This document shows, piece by piece, positions 8,702 to 16,155 of a stretch of 64,000 nt of DNA. The stretch covers positions 1 to 64,000 of the forward strand of contig CAIVRH010000003.1 in the NCBI GenBank assembly GCA_903908285.1, read 5' to 3'. Position numbers and translations under genes: made by a program. Positions within the stretch are counted from its first letter, which is position 1; each line of letters starts with the position of its first letter. The notes under the pieces are model-generated. The model had not been told where the DNA came from. It did no database searches and saw only the letters and a list, made by a program, of their open reading frames with translations. This stretch comes from an uncultured candidate division Zixibacteria bacterium (GTDB taxonomy: Bacteria; Zixibacteria; MSB-5A5; SM1-73).

Positions 8702-10591
8702 ATGAAAAAGAATAGAATTTCTCACCTTGACAGTGACATAGTTAACTCAGTAGGTGATTATCCTGAATCTATTACCATTTTTGGGAAAGGAAGTAGAGCC
8801 ATGAAACTCGGATTGTTTTTCCTGGCGGCTATTTTGGTTACCGCCTGCTTGTTCTCGTCGATTGCCAATGCCCAGGTACCCCAGATGATCAATTATCAGG
8901 GAAAATTGACCAAGCCCGGAACTTGTGCTCTGGATACCACTATTGCAATGGTATTCAAGATTTATACCGATTCCACCTCTTCCGGTTATCTATGGACCGA
9001 AACCCAGAGTTCGGTCAAGGTCGAAGACGGGAATTTCAATGTTCTTCTGGGAAGTGTTGTTTCCATTCCTGATTCAGCTTTTAACGGGAGCATCAGGTAT
9101 CTGGGGGTGAAAGTAGGGAGTGATGCGGAGATGACTCCACGCTTGCCCATGGTAAGTGTGAGTTATTCGTTCAGATCTTTTGAGGCGGATACGGCGGACT
9201 ATGCCCGGGGATTCTCCGGTGTGATAGAGAATACTGACAAAGTTGACGGGCTGCATGCCAGTTCTACCCCTACAGCCGGTTACCTTTATCCTTTGGATGG
9301 TTCAGCCAGAATACCCAATTCATGTCTGTATGCAGGTCCGGGGAACGGTCTGGATGCAGATTTTGTCGATGGGCAGCATGCTAGTGCTTTTCTAAACTTA
9401 ACCAGCGATTACGGCAGATCCGGTGTAGCGGCAGATTTATATGAGGGGGCAAGCACTCTTACCAATAAATATGTGAATGAAGGGCAGGCAAGTTCCATCA
9501 ACAGCTCCATGATCACAGATAATCAGATTATGGACATCGACATTTCTCCTTCAGCCAATATCGCTGCAACAAAAATCAGTGATGGCACTGGCAGCGGATT
9601 GGATGCGGATCTCCTGGATGCTCAACAAGGTTCCTACTACACAAATGCAGGCAATATCAACACCGGGACATTGTCGGACGGACGTTTGTCACCCAACGTA
9701 GATCTGGTTAATAGCTCACAGACTTTCACCGGAATCAAAACGTTCAATCCAGGCAGTGGAACTGTTCCATTTATTATAGATGTGGCCAAGAATAGCACAG
9801 TGACAAACCTGAATGCGGATTTACTGGACGGACAGGAGGCTTCCGCATTTCTCACCACCGCCAACGATTATGGCAGGTCCGGTGTGGCAGCTGATTTGTA
9901 TGAAGGGGCAGTCACACTAACCAACAAGTACGTGAATGAAAACCAAAACAATTCCATCACCAGTTCCATGATACAGGACTTTCAGATTCAGGACATCGAC
10001 ATCTCGAATGCTGCCAACATCGCTCCCTCCAAAATCCAGGGAACAGCTTGGACTTCGACCAATGATGGCCCAGGCAGCGGTTTGGACGCTGATATGTTGG
10101 ATGGAAAACAAGCTGCCCAGTTTGTGGATGGTAGCGGTAATCCAAATTATATCCCCAAACTCATGGGCCTTTCCACTATTGGCAATTCTATAATCTATGA
10201 AGCGGGTGGTAAAATCGGTGTAGGAACGATAGGGCCGAATACCACATTAGACATTAACGGTGATATGGCTTTAAGATCCGGAAACTTTGTGGCAATGGTC
10301 GGCAATAATAACAACATCAACATCGGAGCGAGAAGTTTTGTAACCATCAACGGTCCGGCCGGGGCATTTACCATCACAGGGATATCCGGGGGAGTGGATG
10401 GAAAGATGGTGATTCTGTATAACAACACCGGTTTTAACATGACCATCGCTGATGCTTCGCCCCTTTCGGCAGCGCCAAATCGGATTCTGACCATGTCGGG
10501 TGCAAACCAGACTACCGTCGGAACCGGAAATGTGACGCTCATTTATGATGCTACAGCGTTGATGTGGGTGATGACCGCCATGAATCCATAA
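8702..10591 (+). CDS. Secreted protein with phage tail-fibre-like LDADLLDG repeats
   Basis: The protein has 629 residues from ATG 8702, which has AGGAGG seven bases upstream. A second in-frame ATG at 8801 (preceded by GGAAG) starts directly with a signal peptide (MKLGLFFLAAILVTACLF, cleavage near ANA-Q), so the true start may be 8801 and the first 33 residues a leader. A beta-rich N-terminal domain (QMINYQGKLTKPGT) resembles those of fibre-like proteins in this kind of genome. Two ~100-residue direct repeats follow (from nt ~9349 and ~9806), each with L(D/N)AD(F/L)(V/L)DGQ(H/E)ASAFL, DYGRSGVAADLYEGA and (S/P)xANIAxxKI. The LDADLLDGQ element is common in trimeric phage tail fibres. The C-terminus (ING..GAFTI...MVILYNNT) is fibre-knob-like. 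It is probably a trimeric surface fibre; function not demonstrated. Confidence 0.78.
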   Translation: MKKNRISHLDSDIVNSVGDYPESITIFGKGSRAMKLGLFFLAAILVTACLFSSIANAQVPQMINYQGKLTKPGTCALDTTIAMVFKIYTDSTSSGYLWTETQSSVKVEDGNFNVLLGSVVSIPDSAFNGSIRYLGVKVGSDAEMTPRLPMVSVSYSFRSFEADTADYARGFSGVIENTDKVDGLHASSTPTAGYLYPLDGSARIPNSCLYAGPGNGLDADFVDGQHASAFLNLTSDYGRSGVAADLYEGASTLTNKYVNEGQASSINSSMITDNQIMDIDISPSANIAATKISDGTGSGLDADLLDAQQGSYYTNAGNINTGTLSDGRLSPNVDLVNSSQTFTGIKTFNPGSGTVPFIIDVAKNSTVTNLNADLLDGQEASAFLTTANDYGRSGVAADLYEGAVTLTNKYVNENQNNSITSSMIQDFQIQDIDISNAANIAPSKIQGTAWTSTNDGPGSGLDADMLDGKQAAQFVDGSGNPNYIPKLMGLSTIGNSIIYEAGGKIGVGTIGPNTTLDINGDMALRSGNFVAMVGNNNNINIGARSFVTINGPAGAFTITGISGGVDGKMVILYNNTGFNMTIADASPLSAAPNRILTMSGANQTTVGTGNVTLIYDATALMWVMTAMNP

Positions 10592-10671
10592 GGTTGTTTC
10601 TTTCGGGTGGTTTTCCATCCCGATGGGATAAGCGAATTGAATCACTCAGGAATGGTTAGGAGGAAATAGTC

Positions 10672-11922
10672 ATGAGAAAAACAAAATTAAGTTTGGCTTT
10701 GGTTCTAGTCTGCTTTTTCATCTTGGCTCTGTTTTTGGCCGAAGATTATGGGTGGGCAGGATCGCAAAGTGCCACTTTCCAGATGACCTCGGATATTTTC
10801 AGCGGAACCGGGGGAAAATCGCAATCGGCTACCTTTAAACTCAAGTCTTCTGCCGGAGCACAAAGCTCCCCGATCGGTCCCCAAACTAGCACTAATTTCG
10901 GGGGATTCGGCGGCTGGGTATATACCAGTGCCCCCGAGTTTGTCCGGGGAGATGCCAACGGGGATAGGGTCTTGGATATAGGGGATGTGGTTTACCTGAT
11001 CAATTTCCTGTTCAAATACGGACTCCAACCCTGTCCCAAAGATGCCGGGGATGAGAATTGTGATGCAAATGTCGATGTGGGGGATGTGGTGTATCTGATC
11101 AACTATCTCTTTAAGAGTGGACCGCATCCTTGTCCTGGAAATGGAGGGGGAGAAATACTTACAAGATTTACTAAGCTCAGCGAAAATCAAGGAAAGGCTT
11201 TATTGTCACTTTTACTCCGAGCGGAACTTGCTGGCGAAAATTCCAATGGTTCTTCAAAGGTTTCTCCGGGGAATGGGGCAGAGATATTTGAAATAACCGT
11301 GATAGGGAAATTCGATCGGGAAGTGGCGGGGATACAACTGGAGATCGAATTCAATCCGGATGAAGTGGTTCTGCTTGAACCCACCTTGACTTCAATATCT
11401 AAAAATCTTCAACTTTTCTACGGGACCACTACTGGATCACAGAGGATTGGGATTTTGGATCTATCGGGTGAAAAGTGCATACCCACCGGAGAACAAACAG
11501 TAGTTAATATCCATGCCAAAGGAAGGGATCTAGGCAGTATCAAAATACATGAAGCAATACTGGTGGATAAGGATGCCATACCCTTTACCCTGGAGGTTTC
11601 GAGTGAGTTGAAACGGGAAGAGGTTAGAAGCTCTTCTAAGCCCAATGATTTCTCGTTGTCCCAGAATTTTCCCAATCCTTTCAATCCCCAAACTTCCATC
11701 CGTTATGCGCTGCCCGAGAATGCCGATGTTAAGCTGGCCATATACAATGTCCTGGGTCAGAGGGTCAAAACGCTGATAGAAGGACATGAAACTGCGGGAT
11801 ACAATACAGTGTGGTGGGATGGAAAAGATGAAAACGGAGATCAGGTTGCCAGCGGCATATATTTCTATCGGCTGCAGGCAGATGAATTCTCGGAGATTAA
11901 GAAAATGATGCTGGTGAAATAA
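10672..11922 (+). CDS. Secreted dockerin + cohesin-like + FlgD/T9SS-like protein
   Basis: The protein has 416 residues with good RBS AGGAGG. A signal peptide (residues 1 to ~29) is followed by a Ser/Gly-rich SQSATF...SQSATF repeat. A dockerin pair lies at ~92-150 (GDANGDRVLDIGDVVYLINF and ENCDANVDVGDVVYLINYLF). A ~110-residue segment at ~205-315 (EVAGIQLEIEFNPDEVVLLE ... GEQTVVNIHAKG) looks like a cohesin-type beta-sandwich. The C-terminal FlgD/T9SS-like module is NFPNPFNPQTSIRYALPENA to the end. It is the only protein here that carries all three modules, so it could be a surface-anchored adaptor for dockerin-bearing enzymes. The cohesin call is from pattern alone and the weakest part. Confidence 0.82.
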   Translation: MRKTKLSLALVLVCFFILALFLAEDYGWAGSQSATFQMTSDIFSGTGGKSQSATFKLKSSAGAQSSPIGPQTSTNFGGFGGWVYTSAPEFVRGDANGDRVLDIGDVVYLINFLFKYGLQPCPKDAGDENCDANVDVGDVVYLINYLFKSGPHPCPGNGGGEILTRFTKLSENQGKALLSLLLRAELAGENSNGSSKVSPGNGAEIFEITVIGKFDREVAGIQLEIEFNPDEVVLLEPTLTSISKNLQLFYGTTTGSQRIGILDLSGEKCIPTGEQTVVNIHAKGRDLGSIKIHEAILVDKDAIPFTLEVSSELKREEVRSSSKPNDFSLSQNFPNPFNPQTSIRYALPENADVKLAIYNVLGQRVKTLIEGHETAGYNTVWWDGKDENGDQVASGIYFYRLQADEFSEIKKMMLVK

Positions 11923-11997
11923 CCTGTTCTGCCGATGATTATAATAGTCAGTTAAGTTAAAATTAGAGATTAAAGTCAGAAGTAGCCTTGCACCTCC

Positions 11998-12056
11998 AAG
12001 CCCTCTTGGGACCCTGATCGAAAGACAGGTGAAATCTCAAGAGGGCTTAAATTTTT
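11998..12056 (+). terminator. Rho-independent terminator after the gene ending 11922
   Basis: Perfect 11-bp inverted repeat AAGCCCTCTTG (11998-12008) and CAAGAGGGCTT (12038-12048) followed by AAATTTTT. The 29-nt loop is long for a classical terminator but the stem is strong. It separates the surface-protein gene from the ArsR cluster. Confidence 0.7.
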
Positions 12057-12112
12057 GGAAATCATCCAAAAAATAGGATATAACCAAACAAGGGATGTCT
12101 GGAATCGTATAT

Positions 12113-12146
12113 AATGCTAATATGCGTATATACGCATAAAAGCATT
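12113..12146. promoter_or_regulatory. ArsR-family operator palindrome
   Basis: An 18-bp perfect palindrome TATGCGTATATACGCATA (12121-12138) is flanked by outer arms AATGCT (12113-12118) and AGCATT (12141-12146), so 30 of 34 positions are symmetric. It lies 17 bp upstream of the arsR start and overlaps the expected promoter and leader. Position and symmetry fit an SmtB/ArsR autorepressor operator from which the regulator is released by metal(loid) binding. Confidence 0.75.
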
Positions 12147-12163
12147 TTGGAGGAGTAACAATT

Positions 12164-12487
12164 ATGATAGACTCAAATCTGATCGATCTAGAAAGTAATT
12201 ATCTTAAAGCAATTGCTCAACCGACACGTTTAAGGATTCTCTATTTTCTTAAGGACGGTGAAAAGTGTGCATGTGAGATCATTCCCAGAATGAAGGAAGA
12301 TCAATCCAACATTTCCAGACATCTGACCCATATGAGAGACATGGGGATACTGGAATCCCGTCGAGAGGGGGTCTCGATTTATTACAGGATCAAGGATAAA
12401 AGGATTTTTAATTTGCTCTCCATAGTCGATGAGATGGTCAAAGCTGGAATAAAGGAAAAGGCACATATGATTAGGGTGCTAGCATAA
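12164..12487 (+). CDS. arsR: ArsR/SmtB-family metal(loid)-responsive repressor
   Basis: The protein has 107 residues, typical for the family, with RBS GGAGG nine bases before ATG. The winged-helix core is visible: AIAQPTRLRILYFLKDGEKC, recognition-helix region (DQSNISRHLTHMRDMGILES) and wing (RREGVSIYYRIKD). Cys35 and Cys37 (GEKCACEII) sit where ArsR proteins carry the ELCVCDL arsenite site. A third cysteine is absent, so metal specificity is uncertain; As(III) or Sb(III) is most likely by analogy. It is the first gene of the cluster to 15753 and probably autoregulates through the palindrome just upstream. Confidence 0.9.
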   Translation: MIDSNLIDLESNYLKAIAQPTRLRILYFLKDGEKCACEIIPRMKEDQSNISRHLTHMRDMGILESRREGVSIYYRIKDKRIFNLLSIVDEMVKAGIKEKAHMIRVLA

Positions 12488-12510
12488 AAGCCTGTTTTAA
12501 GAGTTTATCT

Positions 12511-13587
12511 ATGACTTTAAAGGATTTGGAAACAGCCAGGATGGATATTCATAAATCGGAGAGTAATCCGGTTCGCAAACTGATTGGGTTGAAATTGTTA
12601 TTAGCAGCCTTGTTGTGGTCTGTCACTTATCATTACCTGCATCCATTGGCAAGTTGGCTGGCTTATGACATAGCGGGTCTTTCTTCTTCAAGCCATACGG
12701 GATCAGCAGTTGAGTTTTTTATCTTTGAAGTACCCAAGGTACTGATGCTGCTTGCAGCAGTGGTTTTTGGGGTGGGAATCATCCGATCCTTTTTTACTCC
12801 GGAGAAGACGCGCCAAATACTGGCTAACCAAAGGGAATCAGTCGGTAACGTATTAGCCTCTTGTCTTGGAATTGTGACACCCTTCTGTTCATGTTCTGCT
12901 GTTCCACTTTTCATCGGTTTTGTGGAGACTGGAATTCCGCTGGGAGTTACTCTGTCGTTTCTGATAGCCGCGCCAATGATAAACGAGGTCGCTGTGGTAC
13001 TGCTTTTTGGAATGTTTGGCTTCAAGGTTACCGCAATTTACATAGGTACCGGGCTTCTAATAGCCATATTCTCCGGATGGATTATTGGTAGATTGCACTT
13101 GGAGCGTCTGGTTGAACCGTGGGTTTATGAAGTTGGGGGTAGCCGGCTGTCTCTGGTAAACGAGAGGATGGGGTGGAGCGATAGGATTGACGCAGGTTTA
13201 TTGGCAGTCAAGGAAATCGTGAGTAAAGTCTGGCCGTTTGTGGTGGGGGGCATAGCTGTCGGTGCCGGAATCCATGGCTATGTACCGGAGAATATGATGG
13301 CATCCATCATGACTAAAAGCTCTTGGTGGTCGGTTCCGCTGGCGGTTCTTCTGGGGGTTCCCATGTATTCCAATGCTGCGGGCATCATTCCAATAATGCA
13401 AGCTCTGCTGGAAAAAGGTGTCCCTCTGGGCACCGCCCTGGCATTCATGATGGCGGTTATCGGATTGTCCCTGCCGGAGACGATAATCCTTCGCCGGGTC
13501 CTTAAGTTAAAACTGATCATAACGTTCGTTTTTATAGTAGCTGTCGGAATCACGATAGTGGGATACCTGTTTAATTTCATATTATGA
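12511..13587 (+). CDS. ArsP-type permease (DUF318/PF03773 family)
   Basis: The protein has 358 residues with about eight to nine hydrophobic segments. It has the family hallmark TPFCSCSAVPLFIGFVETGI near residue 122 and the matching later half GVPMYSNAAGIIPIMQALLE, typical of ArsP_1 permeases that export trivalent organoarsenicals in some bacteria. It begins 23 bp after arsR; no strong RBS precedes ATG 12511, and ATG 12541 is an alternative. It sits in the inner membrane, probably exporting an arsenical or handling a metal-thiol compound in concert with the thioredoxin-like proteins downstream. The substrate cannot be read from sequence. Confidence 0.85.
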   Translation: MTLKDLETARMDIHKSESNPVRKLIGLKLLLAALLWSVTYHYLHPLASWLAYDIAGLSSSSHTGSAVEFFIFEVPKVLMLLAAVVFGVGIIRSFFTPEKTRQILANQRESVGNVLASCLGIVTPFCSCSAVPLFIGFVETGIPLGVTLSFLIAAPMINEVAVVLLFGMFGFKVTAIYIGTGLLIAIFSGWIIGRLHLERLVEPWVYEVGGSRLSLVNERMGWSDRIDAGLLAVKEIVSKVWPFVVGGIAVGAGIHGYVPENMMASIMTKSSWWSVPLAVLLGVPMYSNAAGIIPIMQALLEKGVPLGTALAFMMAVIGLSLPETIILRRVLKLKLIITFVFIVAVGITIVGYLFNFIL

Positions 13588-13756
13588 TGCAGTACAAAAG
13601 AAAGGAATCACCTGATTTGAAGGAAAGAAGTTTTGAAAAATCACTCTTCACGGAATAGATTTATGGATCGCTCCCTGATCTACAATAATGGAATTGATCA
13701 CGACATTCAAGCCGGATCATCATCACTAATACTGGGGTAATTTAGGAGGTGCAGGA

Positions 13757-14002
13757 ATGAAGATAGAGGTTTTGGGACCAGGATGTCACAACTGCAAAAA
13801 ACTGGAGCAAGACGTGCAGAAAGCGCTGAATGAACTTAATATCGAAGCGGAGGTGATCAAAGTCACCGACATAATGAAGTTTTCATCTTATGGAATATTG
13901 ATGACCCCGGGATTGGTGGTCAATGGAAGGGTTTATTCCTCCGGCAAACTTCCGGTAATGGCGACTTTGAAGAAATGGATAGAAGAGGAAAGCAAAAAAT
14001 AG
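13757..14002 (+). CDS. Small thioredoxin-like protein (Thioredoxin_3 type)
   Basis: The protein has 81 residues with RBS TAGGAGGTGCAGGA before ATG. The redox motif is C10-H-N-C13 in GPGCHNCKKLE, and the cis-Pro region is MTPGLVVNG. Compact length, early CxxC and no signal peptide match the cytoplasmic thioredoxin/glutaredoxin-like family often encoded beside ArsP-type permeases. It probably supplies thiol electrons to a partner in this cluster. A 169-bp gap before it holds no obvious terminator, so it is likely co-transcribed with arsR and the permease. Confidence 0.87.
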   Translation: MKIEVLGPGCHNCKKLEQDVQKALNELNIEAEVIKVTDIMKFSSYGILMTPGLVVNGRVYSSGKLPVMATLKKWIEEESKK

Positions 14003-14043
14003 GGTATAATACTTTACCTGAATTCCTATTTGAGGATAAAGTG

Positions 14044-14571
14044 ATGTCTAAAAACCTTGTTTCGATACTTTGCGGTATCCTATCTATATTGTTCTTCGTT
14101 GCTTGCAACTCCTCGTTTGGGGCAAGCGATTCAGCTAAAGCAGTTCCTCAATCATCTGAAACGAAAGAGGAAAAAGAGAAAAATCTTCCAACCGGGGATA
14201 CTATTTATATAATTCATTTTCATCCTACGGTCCAGTGCTCCTGCTGCATTAATGTAGGCAATTATTCCAAAAGAGGTTTGGAGAAATATTATTCCAAGTT
14301 ATACAAAGATGGGCACATAGTTTTTAAGGAATGCAATATTGATGAGGACTCTTTGATGGCGAAAAGATACGGGATTTTTGGCTCTGCACTGGTTTTCAAG
14401 AAATCGATCAAAGAGAAAGAAGAATTCAAGGAGATCGAGTCGGTGTGGGAATTTTGCGAAGACGAAGGTAAATATCTGCCCGACTTTAAAATAGAACTTG
14501 ACCGGTTTATGAAAGAATCTAAAGGGAATGAAGCTTCGATAAAAGAGAAAACCGGTAAGACAATTCCATAG
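14044..14571 (+). CDS. ArsF-like lipoprotein (nitrophenyl-compound nitroreductase subunit family)
   Basis: The protein has 175 residues from ATG 14044 (GAGG upstream); a longer frame upstream lacks an RBS. A lipoprotein signal ends in FFVAC21. The mature domain has IHFHPTVQCSCCINVGNYSK (Cys65, Cys67, Cys68), then FKECNIDED and YGIFGSALVF, a thioredoxin-fold pattern I recognise from the ArsF family. ArsF was described with ArsE and ArsG in Shewanella in reduction and efflux of nitro-aromatic arsenicals. The role here is inferred from that family and from neighbours. It probably faces the periplasm, anchored to a membrane. Confidence 0.75.
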   Translation: MSKNLVSILCGILSILFFVACNSSFGASDSAKAVPQSSETKEEKEKNLPTGDTIYIIHFHPTVQCSCCINVGNYSKRGLEKYYSKLYKDGHIVFKECNIDEDSLMAKRYGIFGSALVFKKSIKEKEEFKEIESVWEFCEDEGKYLPDFKIELDRFMKESKGNEASIKEKTGKTIP

Positions 14572-14633
14572 ACATTCAATCATCTATGGTTAGGAAAATA
14601 ATATGATGAAAGCAAAGATGCGGAGGTGAAGAA

Positions 14634-15062
14634 TTGAAAAAAGCTCCTGCTCTATATATTATTGGAATTGGGGTAATAGTTTTCTACTTTTTTTTATTTT
14701 TCATCGTTTCCTGTGATAGGGCGGATAAAAAATCCGGTTCCAGGACCGGAGTTTCTAAGGTAGGTGAAAATGCCCAAAATCCGGAGAAACTCCCCACACT
14801 GGTCGATTTGGGAAAGGGAACCTGTGTGCCATGCAAAAAGATGAAGCCCATATTGGAGGAATTGCAGAAAGATTACCAGGGAAAAGCTGTGGTGAGAGTG
14901 ATTGACTTAAGAGATGAACCCAAAGAAGCCAGTAAATATGGAATCCGGTTGATCCCCACCCAGATATTCTTTGATGCAGAGGGGAAAGAAGTATTCCGGC
15001 ATGAAGGATTCATGGATAAACAATCCATAAAAGCGAAATTTGCCGAGATGGGGGTCTACTAA
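14634..15062 (+). CDS. Thioredoxin-family lipoprotein
   Basis: The protein has 142 residues with RBS CGGAGGTGAAGA; TTG is used as start. A hydrophobic N-terminus ends in IVSC27, a probable lipobox. The thioredoxin domain has the CVPC active site in LGKGTCVPCKKMKPILEEL, cis-Pro in RLIPTQIFFD, and ends RHEGFMDKQSIKAKFAE. It is likely a periplasmic membrane-anchored reductant carrier. Its stop codon lies one base before the ATG of the CcdA-like gene, so the two are translationally close; this suggests that it is reduced by that membrane protein. Confidence 0.88.
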   Translation: MKKAPALYIIGIGVIVFYFFLFFIVSCDRADKKSGSRTGVSKVGENAQNPEKLPTLVDLGKGTCVPCKKMKPILEELQKDYQGKAVVRVIDLRDEPKEASKYGIRLIPTQIFFDAEGKEVFRHEGFMDKQSIKAKFAEMGVY

Positions 15063-15063
15063 T

Positions 15064-15753
15064 ATGGAATCAATCTTATCGAATATCTCGGATGTTATAA
15101 ACAATTCTCCCGGGCTGGCTTATCTCTTTGTCTTTTTAGGTGGTTTGATCTCCGCATCCAGTCCTTGTGTGTTAGCCATTATCCCTTTGGTGATCGGATT
15201 TGTCGGGGGGTACTCTGAAGGGAATAAAAAGAAAGCTGTGGTTTATGCTCTGGTGTTTGCTTTAGGACTTTCCATAACTTTTACCATACTGGGAGCAATC
15301 GCTTCCCTGGTGGGCGGACTATTTGGAGATGTGGGAAAATTCTGGTATTACTTGGCCGGAGTAGTGGCGATTGTCATGGGACTTTACCTGATGGGGATAA
15401 TACACTTCAGACTTCCCCAACCGGTAACCCTGAAATCTAAGCGTAAAGGTGTTCTGGGTGCTCTCTTATTGGGAATGTTATTCGGAGCGGTATCATCACC
15501 TTGTGCAACGCCGGTTCTGGCGGTGATCTTAGCTTTTGTTGCCACCAAAGCAAAAGTTGTCTATGGTACCTCTTTGCTTTTTGTTTATGCCATCGGGCAT
15601 TGTGCTTTGATAGTCCTAGCCGGTATATTTACGGGTTTTGTTGAAAGCTATGCTCAATCCAAAGGAGTGAGTAATTTTTCCAATCTTACCAAAAAAATTA
15701 GCGGGGCTCTAATTTGTCTTGCAGGTTTATATATCTTGTATATTAACATCTAA
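15064..15753 (+). CDS. CcdA/DsbD-like membrane protein, ArsG-like
   Basis: The protein has 229 residues from ATG 15064, with about six transmembrane helices. The two hallmark cysteine motifs of the CcdA/DsbD electron-transfer fold are present: SPCVLAIIPLVIGF in the first helix and SPCATPVLAVILAF in the fourth. Such proteins pass electrons from cytoplasmic thioredoxin across the inner membrane. ArsG-type members are annotated as aminobenzyl-arsenical efflux permeases, so two functions are possible: thiol electron transfer or efflux. Gene order with the ArsF-like and thioredoxin lipoproteins favours a reducing relay. Confidence 0.85.
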   Translation: MESILSNISDVINNSPGLAYLFVFLGGLISASSPCVLAIIPLVIGFVGGYSEGNKKKAVVYALVFALGLSITFTILGAIASLVGGLFGDVGKFWYYLAGVVAIVMGLYLMGIIHFRLPQPVTLKSKRKGVLGALLLGMLFGAVSSPCATPVLAVILAFVATKAKVVYGTSLLFVYAIGHCALIVLAGIFTGFVESYAQSKGVSNFSNLTKKISGALICLAGLYILYINI

Positions 15754-16155
15754 GTGTGCAGATTAAACACTACGATTATCCTTAAAGAATTTATCCATAA
15801 TTATAGATCCTAATCCATTTTTTTATCTTCCCTTGATTTATTAACACCCTCATGCTTGATGGGATTTTTCTTCCTGAGTGTAAGGTTGACCAATGATCGG
15901 TCGATATTACTATTAAGACTACGGAGCCTTCAAGTTAGGTGGATAGCTATATTTATATTAGACGTCCCCACAATTAAGTAAGGCAAAAATACACCTCACT
16001 TTTAAGACTAGATGGAATAAGCTTTTAAGAAATGATGAGGGCAGGGGGAAGGGAAGCGCTTATGGATAAATGATCAGGGGATATCTATCTCGATAAATGA
16101 AGAATTTATATTCAGCGAAAATAAAATATTAACAAGAACAGAAAGTAACAAAATA
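15754..16155. other. 402-bp intergenic region, weak terminator only
   Basis: A bulged 6-bp hairpin (CCCTCA...TGATGGG followed by ATTTTT, about 15848-15872) may end the ArsR cluster transcript. Nothing else is recognised. No clear Shine-Dalgarno precedes the kinase ATG at 16156. Confidence 0.3.
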
